A DNA stretch of 64,000 nt from Candidatus Parcubacteria bacterium (GTDB lineage: Bacteria; Patescibacteria; ABY1; BM507; UBA12075), in assembly GCA_002869165.1 (NCBI GenBank), contig PKTK01000001.1, positions 520,724 through 584,723 on the forward strand, read 5' to 3'. Shown piece by piece: positions 49,678 through 58,565 of the stretch (the first letter of the stretch is position 1; the number at the start of each line of letters is the position of its first letter). The position numbers were made by a program, and so were the translations under genes. The notes beneath the pieces were generated by a model. The model was given only the letters and a program-made list of their open reading frames with translations. It searched no databases and was not told the DNA's origin.

Positions 49678-49734
49678 AAAAAACAAAAAATATCCACCAA
49701 AAATCACGGGGATATTATTTTAAATAATTAAATA

Positions 49735-50391
49735 TCAAGCTGCTTCCAATTCATCTATCACGACTACATTTTCATTTTCAAGTATTTCATACAAAAAAAC
49801 ATCTGTAATATCTCTTCGATAAATAAACTCATTCATATCCATCAAAGTATAGTTCACTTCCCTGCCTAATTCAAGTTCTAACTCTTTAATGATCTTAGTT
49901 AGTTTAGTTTTGTTCAAAGCCCCTACCAAAAGTAAATCTGATGGAGCATCGTCTACATTAGTGAAAAATCCTGTTAAAATCATTAATTTGGGTCTACCAG
50001 CTGCCAAAATTTTTTCGGAAAAATCTTTTTCATACAAAACTTGCGCCTTCATAAAGAGTGCTTTTATTTCTTCGTATAATATAAAAGTCTTTTCTATTTG
50101 ATAATATTTCTTTTCTGTTTTACTTGGCTTCTTGGGTTTCTTTTCTTCATCGCTCTCTTCATCTTCTTCTGAACCCATAACACCATCGCTCTCCTGTGAA
50201 GTCTTGAGCAATCCAAAATCCTCCAAATTATCAAGTTCACGCCTGACAGAATTTAACTGTAAACCAGTATCTCGAGCAAGTTGTCTAATATAAAATCTCT
50301 CATTTGGATGTGCTAAAAAAAGCTTGAGTATTTTTACTCGAGCAGTTGAACCGAATAATTTATTTAATAAAAATTTTGGAGAATCTGCCAT
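49735..50391 (-). CDS. Winged-helix regulator with nucleotidyltransferase-like domain
   Basis: 218 residues. N-terminal HTH (LFGSTARVKILKLFLAHPNERFYIRQLARDTGLQ with LNSVRRELDNLEDFGLL, 12-62), an acidic/lysine linker (about 66-95), then a minimal nucleotidyltransferase-like fold (LLLVGALNKTKLTKIIKELELELGREVNYTLMD). Such HTH-NTase-like proteins are frequent in CPR. DNA target unknown; promoter at 50426-50454. Confidence 0.75.
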   Translation of the reverse strand: MADSPKFLLNKLFGSTARVKILKLFLAHPNERFYIRQLARDTGLQLNSVRRELDNLEDFGLLKTSQESDGVMGSEEDEESDEEKKPKKPSKTEKKYYQIEKTFILYEEIKALFMKAQVLYEKDFSEKILAAGRPKLMILTGFFTNVDDAPSDLLLVGALNKTKLTKIIKELELELGREVNYTLMDMNEFIYRRDITDVFLYEILENENVVVIDELEAA

Positions 50392-50425
50392 ATTTATTTT
50401 TCTTATATCTATATTTTATAGCAAT

Positions 50426-50454
50426 TTAATAATTTGTAAAGTATTAAAAGTCAA
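50426..50454 (-). promoter_or_regulatory. Promoter of the HTH regulator
   Basis: Minus strand TTGACT (50449-50454), 17 bp, TATTAA (50426-50431); overlaps nothing and is back to back with 50456-50485. Confidence 0.6.
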
Positions 50455-50455
50455 T

Positions 50456-50485
50456 TTGAAATATATAGGCTATTTATAGTATAAT
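50456..50485 (+). promoter_or_regulatory. Promoter of the 50554 gene
   Basis: TTGAAA (50456-50461), 18 bp, TATAAT (50480-50485). Confidence 0.65.
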
Positions 50486-50553
50486 AGTTATATAAAGAAT
50501 AGTCAAAAACTTATTTGGCTGATTTTGTGTATATATAGGTATATCAAGCAAAA

Positions 50554-52803
50554 ATGAACTATAAATTTGCCCAATTCATTCAAACTCCAGGAAAAAAGGC
50601 TAAATCTTTTTCCGATGTTTTTGTAGCTCAACCAGATTCTCACAAAGAAGAATTGGCTGGTAAGCTTTTTGTGGTTCTGGAGATAAACAGTAAAGATACC
50701 AAGGGTTTAAAGATTATTAATTTTTTACTTGATTCAATTGTTCAAAATTTTTACCAAAATGAAAAGCTGATTTTGCGAGAACGCTTATCTACTTTAAAAA
50801 TTGAACATATTTTCGAAGCTAGTTTAGCTAAAACTAATAAACATTTTACAGACTTTCTAAAAAACGAAAGAATAAAGATCAATGCTAGCGATCTAAACAT
50901 TACTACCGGAGTAGTTTTTGAAAATGAAATTCATATCGCCAATATCGGCACCAACAAAGCTCTATTAATTATCCCCAATACTAAACCAGAAGAGAATCAA
51001 GAAAGATTCAAATTAGTTGACATCTTCAAATCCTCAGGTCACGAAGAAGAAAAAATCGATAGAATATTTTCCAATGTCATAAGCGGTCATATTCCAGAGA
51101 AAGCTGCTTTGCTTATTTGCAACGAAACTCTACCAGAATATATTTCTAAGAATAAATTAAGTGAAATTATCTCTTCCTTGCCACCAATCGGTGCTACCGA
51201 ACAAATAAAAAACATCACTAAAAACATAAATGCTTATGTTTCTTTTTTGGGCGTAATCATAAAAAGTACTGCCACTCCAAAAACTCAAGTTGAGGCACGA
51301 GAAAGGGTCAAAATAAATAGTAACGAATCTATCAACAAACTAAACACCACTGAAAGTGAGACCGAACAATTACTTACTCCATCAGGCATGATAAACTTCA
51401 AAAAATGGCTAGGTGTGCTTAGTTTACCCTTTTCCTCCTTTTCTAATAACAAAGCGAAAAAATCAGCTCTAGGATTAAAAGACAAAATATTAGTCAAAAG
51501 AATATCAACCAGTAAAAAAATATCAGGACTACTTTCGAATTTCTTTTCCAATTTATTTATTGCTTTTTCCAGAATTATTAGAAACATCAACCAAGCAAAA
51601 ATATTTAAAACAATCTTTTCTCTTGCGGGACTTAAAATATTTTTTGGAAAAGTTCAAAACTTCTTTGCCAGGGGAAAATTAAATAAAAGAAAAATACTAC
51701 TTGCTTTAAGTATAATTTTAATTGTTGTATTCATCTTTAATATAACTCGAACCAAAGAAAAAAATGAAAAAATCGTTGAAGAACAAAGCTATTCCGAATT
51801 AACTGAAATGATTGAAAAAAAACAAAACCAAGCTGAAGCTAGTTTATTATACTCAAATGACGAAGGAGCCAAAAAACTTTTTGATGAGATCAATTCTTTA
51901 ATCGAAGAATTACCAACCGAAACCGAAGAACAACAAAGCCAATACAATGAATTTAAAGAAAAATTTAACGTTCAATTGGAAAAAATCAGACGGATCACTC
52001 GCCTAGATGATGCAACACTTATTGACAACCTTAACAATCTAAACTCCCGCGCCAATCCTCAAAACATAACCCTAATTGCCAGTAAAGGAAATCTATATAT
52101 TTCTGATGCAACCAATAAGTCTTTTTACATTACTGACATCTTTGAAAAACAAAGTACAACTATAGCTGAACTTGATAAAGAGATTATTAGACTTGATTAT
52201 CCTTTATTAATTCAAGAGGAAGAAAAAAATGAGATTATTTATTTTAATGCAGAAAACCTAATTTCATTAAGCGCTGAGGAAAAAACTACCGAAATATACT
52301 CAATCAATCTAGCCAGCTCCGATGTAGTTGATATGGATATATACAATTCTAACATATACCTCTTAAACCCTAGTGCTGGTCAAATATATAGACACCAAAG
52401 AACCGGCAATAACTTTGGCTCACCTACTCCGTGGATCAATGATGGCTCAAATATTGAAAACGCAATTAACCTTGCTATTGACGGAAATATCTATATACTC
52501 TTCAGTGATGCCAGTATTAAACGATATCTAAGAGGATCTGAGGTTGATTTTGACCTTGAGCTTTGCGATCCACCTCTTGAGTCCCCTACTAAAATAAAGC
52601 TATCTCAGGAAGAAGACTTTCTTTATATTCTAGAACCAAAAAATCGTCGTATGTTAGTTTATAGTAAAGACGGGCAATTTCAAATGCAATACATGAGCGA
52701 AACCTTTGATGATCTAAAAGATTTTGTTGTTAATGAAGAAAACAAAAAACTATATTTCCTAAACGGAACACTAGTCTATCAAACTGAAGCCAGTCATTTT
52801 TGA
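50554..52803 (+). CDS. Membrane protein with PP2C-like cytoplasmic and beta-propeller outer domains
   Basis: 749 residues. The first 235 look like a degenerate PP2C fold (ASDLNITTGVVFENEIHIANIGTNKALLI) but I do not see the full set of metal-binding aspartates, so catalysis is uncertain. A Lys-rich linker and a membrane helix at about 387-405 (LLALSIILIVVFIFNI) follow. A coiled coil (about 410-480) leads to a propeller-like part (LIASKGNLYISDATNKSFYITD, NIYLLNPSAGQIYRH). This type is common in CPR and may sense the exterior. Confidence 0.6.
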   Translation: MNYKFAQFIQTPGKKAKSFSDVFVAQPDSHKEELAGKLFVVLEINSKDTKGLKIINFLLDSIVQNFYQNEKLILRERLSTLKIEHIFEASLAKTNKHFTDFLKNERIKINASDLNITTGVVFENEIHIANIGTNKALLIIPNTKPEENQERFKLVDIFKSSGHEEEKIDRIFSNVISGHIPEKAALLICNETLPEYISKNKLSEIISSLPPIGATEQIKNITKNINAYVSFLGVIIKSTATPKTQVEARERVKINSNESINKLNTTESETEQLLTPSGMINFKKWLGVLSLPFSSFSNNKAKKSALGLKDKILVKRISTSKKISGLLSNFFSNLFIAFSRIIRNINQAKIFKTIFSLAGLKIFFGKVQNFFARGKLNKRKILLALSIILIVVFIFNITRTKEKNEKIVEEQSYSELTEMIEKKQNQAEASLLYSNDEGAKKLFDEINSLIEELPTETEEQQSQYNEFKEKFNVQLEKIRRITRLDDATLIDNLNNLNSRANPQNITLIASKGNLYISDATNKSFYITDIFEKQSTTIAELDKEIIRLDYPLLIQEEEKNEIIYFNAENLISLSAEEKTTEIYSINLASSDVVDMDIYNSNIYLLNPSAGQIYRHQRTGNNFGSPTPWINDGSNIENAINLAIDGNIYILFSDASIKRYLRGSEVDFDLELCDPPLESPTKIKLSQEEDFLYILEPKNRRMLVYSKDGQFQMQYMSETFDDLKDFVVNEENKKLYFLNGTLVYQTEASHF

Positions 52804-52834
52804 TTCACAAAACATATAACACAAAACATATATC

Positions 52835-52877
52835 AAAAAAACCGCTAACAATTTAATGTTGCGGTTTTTATTTTTTT
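52835..52877. terminator. Bidirectional intrinsic terminator
   Basis: ACCGC-TAACA / TGTT-GCGGT with T runs on both sides, between converging genes. Confidence 0.75.
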
Positions 52878-53214
52878 AAAAAAACAATATACTCCACCAG
52901 TCTACTTTTGAAGACTCAGGGTCTTGAGCTTCTTTTTCAAAGATCAACAATGAAGCAAGTATTCTATTGTTTGTTGCTGGAGAGATTATAGCTACACCCA
53001 TTGGTGTTTCTCGCATCAACGTCCAACCTTCTTCAAATAAATCACCCGGGGATACTACTTCTTCTGTCGCTAAATCTATAAAAGACTTACTTGCACCATG
53101 ATCAGAATACTGAACAATTTTTGCTTTTTCATTTTTATTTCTTTAGATTGTGGTGATTTTTGTTTGCCAGAAACCAATATAATTTTTACAGATTATTTTT
53201 CTATATTTAATCAT
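52876..53214 (-). pseudogene. Broken gene coupled to 53207-53767
   Basis: An ATG at 53214 overlaps the end of the upstream gene (ATGATTAA arrangement). The frame reads MIKYRKIICKNYIGFWQTK, meets TAA at 53143-53145, then continues NEKAKIVQYSDHGASKSFID...EEGWTLMRETPMGVAIISPATNNRILASLLIF to a stop at 52876. Alternatively the upstream part is coding in another frame (KIILVSGKQKSPQSKEIK) and one A was lost in the A-run near 53130. Either way the gene as written is interrupted. Family not recognised. Confidence 0.5.
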
Positions 53215-53767
53215 TTTTGAGCTCAGCAATTTTTTCATTAATGCCGGCTTCATATCTATTTTCTTCAAACTGAAAAAGTGGAAATTCTCTTACCAAATTA
53301 TCAGCAAACCTTTTTAACGCCTCCAATTCTTCCAAGTTATCTGAATCCGACAAGAACGAAACATTCTTTTCTTCAAAATAAGATCTCACCAAAACCATAT
53401 CATGAGAAGTAGCTCTCATAGCCACATAAGTAAACTCTTCTAGATTGCTAGATAGCTGGAGGGACCTCTTGAAAACTATTTGCCAAGGAAAGATCCTACC
53501 GTCAACATCAAGACTTAAAAGAACAGAAAAAATATCATTATAATTGTCAATCTCGTACAATCTTTTTTCTGCCCAGGTAACAATACTTGATTCATCTGAT
53601 TCTAAATTTGAACTTTTTAGATGGGCTATCCTGCCCACCTTAGCAATTTCTTTATTTGATATTAATCCTTCTAGATTTTTTTCAAGGCCTAGAACAAAAT
53701 AACTTTTCACAGTTTCAAATAAACCTTTTTCCTGGACTGTCTTTTTAAACTCATCTCTGCTTATCAT
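53207..53767 (-). CDS. Hypothetical protein (186 aa)
   Basis: CGGAGAGAAAA precedes the ATG. Soluble, helical, acidic. LEKNLEGLISNKEIAKVGRIAHL and SLDVDGRIFPWQIVFKRSLQL are distinctive but not known to me. It overlaps the following (broken) gene by 8 bp. No function assigned. Confidence 0.6.
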   Translation of the reverse strand: MISRDEFKKTVQEKGLFETVKSYFVLGLEKNLEGLISNKEIAKVGRIAHLKSSNLESDESSIVTWAEKRLYEIDNYNDIFSVLLSLDVDGRIFPWQIVFKRSLQLSSNLEEFTYVAMRATSHDMVLVRSYFEEKNVSFLSDSDNLEELEALKRFADNLVREFPLFQFEENRYEAGINEKIAELKND

Positions 53768-53847
53768 TTTTCTCTCCGATTAGTTTTATATTTAAAGGAA
53801 CTTTTTTAATTATTATATTTTTATCATCTAGACTCCTAAAAGTCAAA

Positions 53848-53883
53848 CAAAAAACTACTCGCAAAAAACGAGTAGTTTTTTTA
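53848..53883. terminator. Terminator of rplJ-rplL
   Basis: AAAACTACTCG / CGAGTAGTTTT with T runs both ways, 18 bp beyond the rplL stop. Confidence 0.85.
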
Positions 53884-53900
53884 TCTAAGATTTTATAATC

Positions 53901-54338
53901 TTATTTCAAAGTTACCTTAGCACCTGCTTCTTCAAGTTGTTTTTTCATATCTTCAGCTTCTTCTTTCTTTACAGCTTCTTTGATTACCTTTGGAGCACCG
54001 TCTACAAGATCCTTAGCATCTTTTAGACCCATGTCAGTGATAGCTCTTACAGCTTTGATAACTGCGATCTTGTTACCACCTGCTTCAGTGATTTCAACAT
54101 CAAATTCAGTTTTTTCTTCAACTGCTTCAGCTGCACCTGCTGCTGGACCTCCTGCCATCATCATTGCTGGAGCTGCTGCAGATACACCAAATTTATCTTC
54201 TAATATTTTTACTAATTCAGCTAAGTCGATTACTGACATTTGCTCAATTTGCTCAACTAGAGCCTTAAATTTTTCAGGAACTTCAACAGTCTTTTCTTCA
54301 GTTGTTTGTTCCTCAGTTGTTGTTTTTTCTTCACTCAT
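53901..54338 (-). CDS. rplL: Ribosomal protein bL12 (L7/L12)
   Basis: 145 residues. An acidic extension (MSEEKTTTEEQTTEEKTVEV) precedes the dimerisation domain (QMSVIDLAELVKILEDKFGVS), the Ala-rich hinge (AAAPAMMMAGGPAAGAAEA) and the factor-binding C-terminal domain (AVRAITDMGLKDAKDLVDGAPKVIKE). Twenty bp after rplJ. The MSEEKTT start resembles that of rpsK. Confidence 0.97.
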   Translation of the reverse strand: MSEEKTTTEEQTTEEKTVEVPEKFKALVEQIEQMSVIDLAELVKILEDKFGVSAAAPAMMMAGGPAAGAAEAVEEKTEFDVEITEAGGNKIAVIKAVRAITDMGLKDAKDLVDGAPKVIKEAVKKEEAEDMKKQLEEAGAKVTLK

Positions 54339-54358
54339 ATTTTTAAATTAAATTTTAG

Positions 54359-54886
54359 TTAATTCTTTTGTTCTTTGATTGCATTTAAAGCATAAACCAA
54401 AGATCTCATATTTCCAGCTAAAACGTTTACAAATCCTGATACTGGTGCGTTGATTGAGCCAACAATCTTGGCATACAGCTCTGGTTTTGAAGGCATCTTA
54501 GCTAGTGCTTCTACCTGGTCAGCTGAAATTACTGCGTTTTCAAGGACTCCACCAACAAATGTAATTTGATCAGGATTGTCTTTCTTGAATTCATCAACAA
54601 TTTTAGCTGGAGCAACTTCATCTTGATAGCCAAATACCACTGATAGCTTCCCTGCAACGCTTTTTGGATCAAATCCTTCCAATTTGCCGTTCTTTAGAGC
54701 AATATCTAGTAAGGTTTTTTTAACTACTAGATATTCACTATCTTGTTCTTTTAGCTTATTACGAAGTTCCTCGTTTTGCTTTACTCCTAAAGCATTAAAC
54801 TCGGTAAAAACAATTGATTTTGAATCTTTGATCTTGTGATCTAGATCGCGCAAAATCTCTTGTTTTTGTAACTTAGTTTTTGCCAT
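54359..54886 (-). CDS. rplJ: Ribosomal protein uL10
   Basis: 175 residues of standard length: KSIVFTEFNALGVKQNEELRNKL, KPELYAKIVGSINAPVSGFVNVLAGNMRSLVYAL. It holds bL12 dimers on the ribosome. The rplJ-rplL pair is about 30 kb from rplK-rplA, unlike the common single operon. Preceded by an L10-type leader (54929-55016). Confidence 0.97.
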   Translation of the reverse strand: MAKTKLQKQEILRDLDHKIKDSKSIVFTEFNALGVKQNEELRNKLKEQDSEYLVVKKTLLDIALKNGKLEGFDPKSVAGKLSVVFGYQDEVAPAKIVDEFKKDNPDQITFVGGVLENAVISADQVEALAKMPSKPELYAKIVGSINAPVSGFVNVLAGNMRSLVYALNAIKEQKN

Positions 54887-54924
54887 AATATTATAAAATT
54901 AATTATGTAAATAATATTTTAAAA

Positions 54925-55016
54925 ATAAAAAAACTGTGATAAAAACCACAGAAATTTGCTAAAATTCCTTATTTTATAGCCTAGGTAGGTCTTATTTTAT
55001 GCCTACTTTCTGCGGT
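54925..55016 (-). promoter_or_regulatory. Ribosomal protein L10-type leader with attenuator
   Basis: Minus-strand RNA has ACCGCAGAAA (55007-55016) pairing with UUUCUGUGGU (54945-54954), enclosing GUAGG...CCUAC and a CUAGGC element, as in the L10 leader family that binds the L10-L12 complex. The 3' side (CTGTG, 54947-54951) can instead pair with CACAG (54934-54938), followed by seven U, making a terminator exclusive with the leader stem. Confidence 0.75.
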
Positions 55017-55027
55017 TATCTTTACTT

Positions 55028-55055
55028 ATATTAACACAAATTAAATATTTGTCAA
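55028..55055 (-). promoter_or_regulatory. Promoter of rplJ-rplL
   Basis: Minus strand TTGACA (55050-55055), 16 bp, TAATAT (55028-55033); touches the 3' end of the DUF3160 gene. Confidence 0.75.
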
Positions 55056-55056
55056 G

Positions 55057-57369
55057 CTAAAACTCATTGTAATTAAACATAGGTCCAACCGCTATTACCA
55101 TATTATCTCCACTGCCAAAAACTGCTAACATCAACTTCATTCCATCTATACTTTCATTCATGGTTTTTTTGCCAACAGTAATATAAAAATACTTACTATT
55201 ATCTGTTGTTATCGCTGTATTATTAACCATAGTTCTTAAATAAATACAGTCGCTATAATCTAATAATTTTCCACTTAAGATTTTCTGCTCAATCTTTTTA
55301 ATCTGCTCAAAGCTTGTATTCACTTCTTTGATATCAAGAGCTGCCAAATTTGTATCACGACTCACATTTAATACATCCATCATCTCGAGAACCATATTAT
55401 TTCGCGAGATCATCTCATTTAAAAGAGTGAGGTTCGGTTCAACAAAATTAGACAAATCACAAACTGGTCTTAAATATTCATCTTCACTAACCACATTTGT
55501 TTTTACCGTAAATTCGTCTTTATCTAAATGAATATTTGCCCACGCACCCAAAGATGTTACCAAAGCCTTGTTATTAAAATAATATCTATCCTTCATAAAA
55601 ACAGGATACGAAACCATATCTTCAGTAAGAGACTTATTGAGAATATCTAAAGTAGACCAATAAAAATTAGTATTCCAAGTAAAAACATTAAAACCTGCAA
55701 AAATATTCTTCACTTCTTTCATGGCATACTCATAACCATTGTAATTTGTTTCAGGGTAATAGTCGTCATTATCACTTAGATTATTATGAATTGCAAAAAT
55801 ATCCATTGCTGTACCAATACATCGTCTACTTGAACACAAGGTACTCTGAGCTCTTTTTTCCTTGGAATTCGATGCTTTGGTTGTCATTTCTTCACCAGAC
55901 AAATTTTCAAAAATATATTCATTCGGCCAGTACTCCTCTTGAAGCATTCTCATGCCAATTTTAGGATTCTCTCCTGCACTCCTTGTGTAAGAACCTTCAA
56001 TCTCCGAGAATTTATTGCTAATAATTTCCTTTTGCAATTTATAAATCTCGATATCACCAAAATTTTCACGATTAAATATCGTCTCGATATCATACTCCTC
56101 ACCATACAAGGCCTTCAAAGCTCTGTCGTACTCCAGATAAGTTAAGTCCTGTCTAAGACCAGTAAAAAATGAAATAAATTTGTAAATAATCGCCCATTTA
56201 TTTTTATTCTTTTGTTGAGCGCTCAAATCTTGAGCTAAATAACTAGCAGCTGCTGTATTAACAAGCCAATCATTCTCATCAAGCAAACACTCTTCGCAAT
56301 CACTTGATCTAAAATATAAAGGAAATACAGTATTTAACCATCTTCTAGCCAAATAAAAATTATAAAGTTTGGCATCGCTTCTCAAAATCTTAGGTACTTC
56401 AAAAGCTGTATAATCACGAGGGTATAAAAACAAAGGGGATCTGTCTATTCCAGCCCTAGCTCTTATAAATGCTAATTCTTTATTCACATCCTCTTCTAGG
56501 TAATCAGGTATTTCAAAATTAAAATATATGTCCTCAGTCATGGTGAAGTAATTGTCACCACCCAATGACTTCTTCTCACTAATCTGATTATCCTCCGCTG
56601 ACAAAAGCTTGAGTATAACAGCCAAATAAGCAGTTTCCAGTCTCTGTGCCTCCAAAATAGGATCCTTAGACACTCCTACCTTTGACAATCTCTTCTCATA
56701 TCTTTCACTGGCTACCAAATATAGGTCACTATAAATATCCCAAACATTTTTATAAAAAGTATTTCTTTCAATTTCGTCGTAAACATTTTTTAAATTATTC
56801 TGATAATAATAAAGAAGAAAATCACTGGTCAACATAACAGGAATTTCATCTGCAATCAAATTACTATAAACTGAATAAAAATCATCACTTGAATAACTAT
56901 TTTTCATGACAGCAAAACCGTGTTCGTTTATCTCTTCAATATAATCATCAAGGTCTAACTTCCTTGATACTTCATAATAATTTTCTGCATCGGCTTTTAC
57001 ATCAATTGGCAGGTCATAGCTAAGCAAGCTCGGTCTATATGAGTCTTTGATTTCATTATAAAAATGACCAAACATGAGCTCCTCTGCTTTCAAGCCATTG
57101 AAATATTCATCATCATCCACTTTATCTACTCCGCTCAAATCTCCTGGTAGATAACTAATTTCATTACCGTTATCACCGTTGTCTCTTGGCAAGAAAAAAT
57201 AAATTATTGCAAAAACAAACACCAACGATAAGATTGAAGCAACAAAAAAAATCAAAAAAGACTTAATTGCTTTCTTGTTTTTTAATAAATAAATCTCTAC
57301 CTTATCCTTATTAGAATCAAGTCTAGGTTCTTCTTCTTGGTTTGTGTCAAAATTTGTATCAAATCCCAT
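55057..57369 (-). CDS. DUF3160-type surface protein (770 aa)
   Basis: Cytoplasmic start, one membrane helix at about 34-56 (KSFLIFFVASILSLVFVFAIIYFF), then a very large extracytoplasmic part. Segments such as FYSVYSNLIADEIPVMLTSDFLLYYYQN and KNVYDEIERN match my memory of the DUF3160 family, frequent in CPR and archaea but without a known function. Late part has YPETNYNGYEYAM. Start A/T-only. I see no catalytic motif. Confidence 0.7.
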   Translation of the reverse strand: MGFDTNFDTNQEEEPRLDSNKDKVEIYLLKNKKAIKSFLIFFVASILSLVFVFAIIYFFLPRDNGDNGNEISYLPGDLSGVDKVDDDEYFNGLKAEELMFGHFYNEIKDSYRPSLLSYDLPIDVKADAENYYEVSRKLDLDDYIEEINEHGFAVMKNSYSSDDFYSVYSNLIADEIPVMLTSDFLLYYYQNNLKNVYDEIERNTFYKNVWDIYSDLYLVASERYEKRLSKVGVSKDPILEAQRLETAYLAVILKLLSAEDNQISEKKSLGGDNYFTMTEDIYFNFEIPDYLEEDVNKELAFIRARAGIDRSPLFLYPRDYTAFEVPKILRSDAKLYNFYLARRWLNTVFPLYFRSSDCEECLLDENDWLVNTAAASYLAQDLSAQQKNKNKWAIIYKFISFFTGLRQDLTYLEYDRALKALYGEEYDIETIFNRENFGDIEIYKLQKEIISNKFSEIEGSYTRSAGENPKIGMRMLQEEYWPNEYIFENLSGEEMTTKASNSKEKRAQSTLCSSRRCIGTAMDIFAIHNNLSDNDDYYPETNYNGYEYAMKEVKNIFAGFNVFTWNTNFYWSTLDILNKSLTEDMVSYPVFMKDRYYFNNKALVTSLGAWANIHLDKDEFTVKTNVVSEDEYLRPVCDLSNFVEPNLTLLNEMISRNNMVLEMMDVLNVSRDTNLAALDIKEVNTSFEQIKKIEQKILSGKLLDYSDCIYLRTMVNNTAITTDNSKYFYITVGKKTMNESIDGMKLMLAVFGSGDNMVIAVGPMFNYNEF

Positions 57370-57455
57370 ATAGCTATATTATACAATATTTTCAAGATAA
57401 TGAAAAGAAAATTAAACAAGACAAAAATTGCTTAATACATATTACATAAAATAAA

Positions 57456-57481
57456 AGTGTCATTCTAAGTGGAATGACACT
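57456..57481. repeat. Minimal TGTCAT/ATGACA hairpin
   Basis: AGTGTCATTC / GAATGACACT with a six-base centre: only the ends of the dispersed family, no internal part. May also act as a weak terminator. Confidence 0.6.
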
Positions 57482-57541
57482 GAAGAAAAAAGCCTGTTTA
57501 TTTAATTTATAATTTATCAAATTTTCACATCCTAACAAAAA

Positions 57542-58564
57542 CTACTTCAAATATTTGTTCTTATTCCTAATGTGCTCATTATAATCCTGAGAAAAGATCG
57601 TCTCACCCGTATCTTGTCTGTTCAAATAAAATAAATATGGACTTTCTTCTGGATATACAGCTGCTTTAATAGCTCGAAAGCCTGGATTAGAGATTGGTCC
57701 GGGTGGTAAACCAAAATATTTATAAGTATTATAAGGGGAGTCTATTTGCAGATCCACATAACTTGCACTAGGATCGGACTTACCTGTAGCATAATTAACG
57801 CTTGAATCGACTTCTAATTTCATCCCAATCTCCATTCGCTTTTGTAATAATCCTGATACGATTGCCATGTCCTCTTCGCTCACAACCTCTTTTTCAATAA
57901 TTGAAGCTAGAGTCAAAACCTCATGAATACTTCTTCCCTGCTTCTTGATTTCTACTCTTAACTCATCGTCCAGTTTTAATTCCATGTGTCCAAGCAACTT
58001 CTCAACAATATCTTCAGCTGTTGCTGAGCTAAAAATTCTATAAGTATCAGGAAATAAATAACCTTCAAGATCAACTCTACTTGGTGCATCATCCAATATA
58101 TCAGGCTTTGCAAAAGACATAGACCAATCTCCAATATATACTTTAGCCAAACCGCTAAACTCCCCTGGTTTTGTGATCTCATTTTCCACTAGATAATTTT
58201 CTATATCATCAATTGTCCAACCTTCTAATATTTTAATGGTTTTTTCATCTCTAGCCACATCTCCACTAATTAGCTTGTCAACTATTTCTTTGATGGACAT
58301 TTTTTTATCAAGAATATATTTTCCAGCCTGCAATTTTATTCCATTACCAGTTTCCCAAATATAAGTCTCAAAAAACAAAGTTGAATCAATTAAATCAGCC
58401 TTGAAAAGATTATCTGAAATTGTTTCTACGTTTTGTCCCTTCTCAATAACAAAATCGATCTCTTCCTCGTTTACACCATGCTTTTCAATGCTAAAATGAT
58501 AGTATTGAAGCAAAGCCATATAGGCCAAAAAAATAAAAATTATAAAAAATAAAACTTTTTTCAT
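57542..58564 (-). CDS. mltG: Endolytic murein transglycosylase MltG
   Basis: 340 residues. Membrane helix at 4-21, a LysM-like part (VIEKGQNVETISDNLFKADLI, about 44-64), and the YceG domain with LEGYLFPDTYRI (about 168-179), the catalytic region LASIIEKEVVSEEDMAIVSGLLQKRM (Glu, about 218) and YNTYKYFGLPPGPISNPG. It cleaves nascent glycan strands to set chain ends. Two bp after the preceding gene, so co-transcribed. Confidence 0.95.
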   Translation of the reverse strand: MKKVLFFIIFIFLAYMALLQYYHFSIEKHGVNEEEIDFVIEKGQNVETISDNLFKADLIDSTLFFETYIWETGNGIKLQAGKYILDKKMSIKEIVDKLISGDVARDEKTIKILEGWTIDDIENYLVENEITKPGEFSGLAKVYIGDWSMSFAKPDILDDAPSRVDLEGYLFPDTYRIFSSATAEDIVEKLLGHMELKLDDELRVEIKKQGRSIHEVLTLASIIEKEVVSEEDMAIVSGLLQKRMEIGMKLEVDSSVNYATGKSDPSASYVDLQIDSPYNTYKYFGLPPGPISNPGFRAIKAAVYPEESPYLFYLNRQDTGETIFSQDYNEHIRNKNKYLK

Positions 58565-58565
58565 A

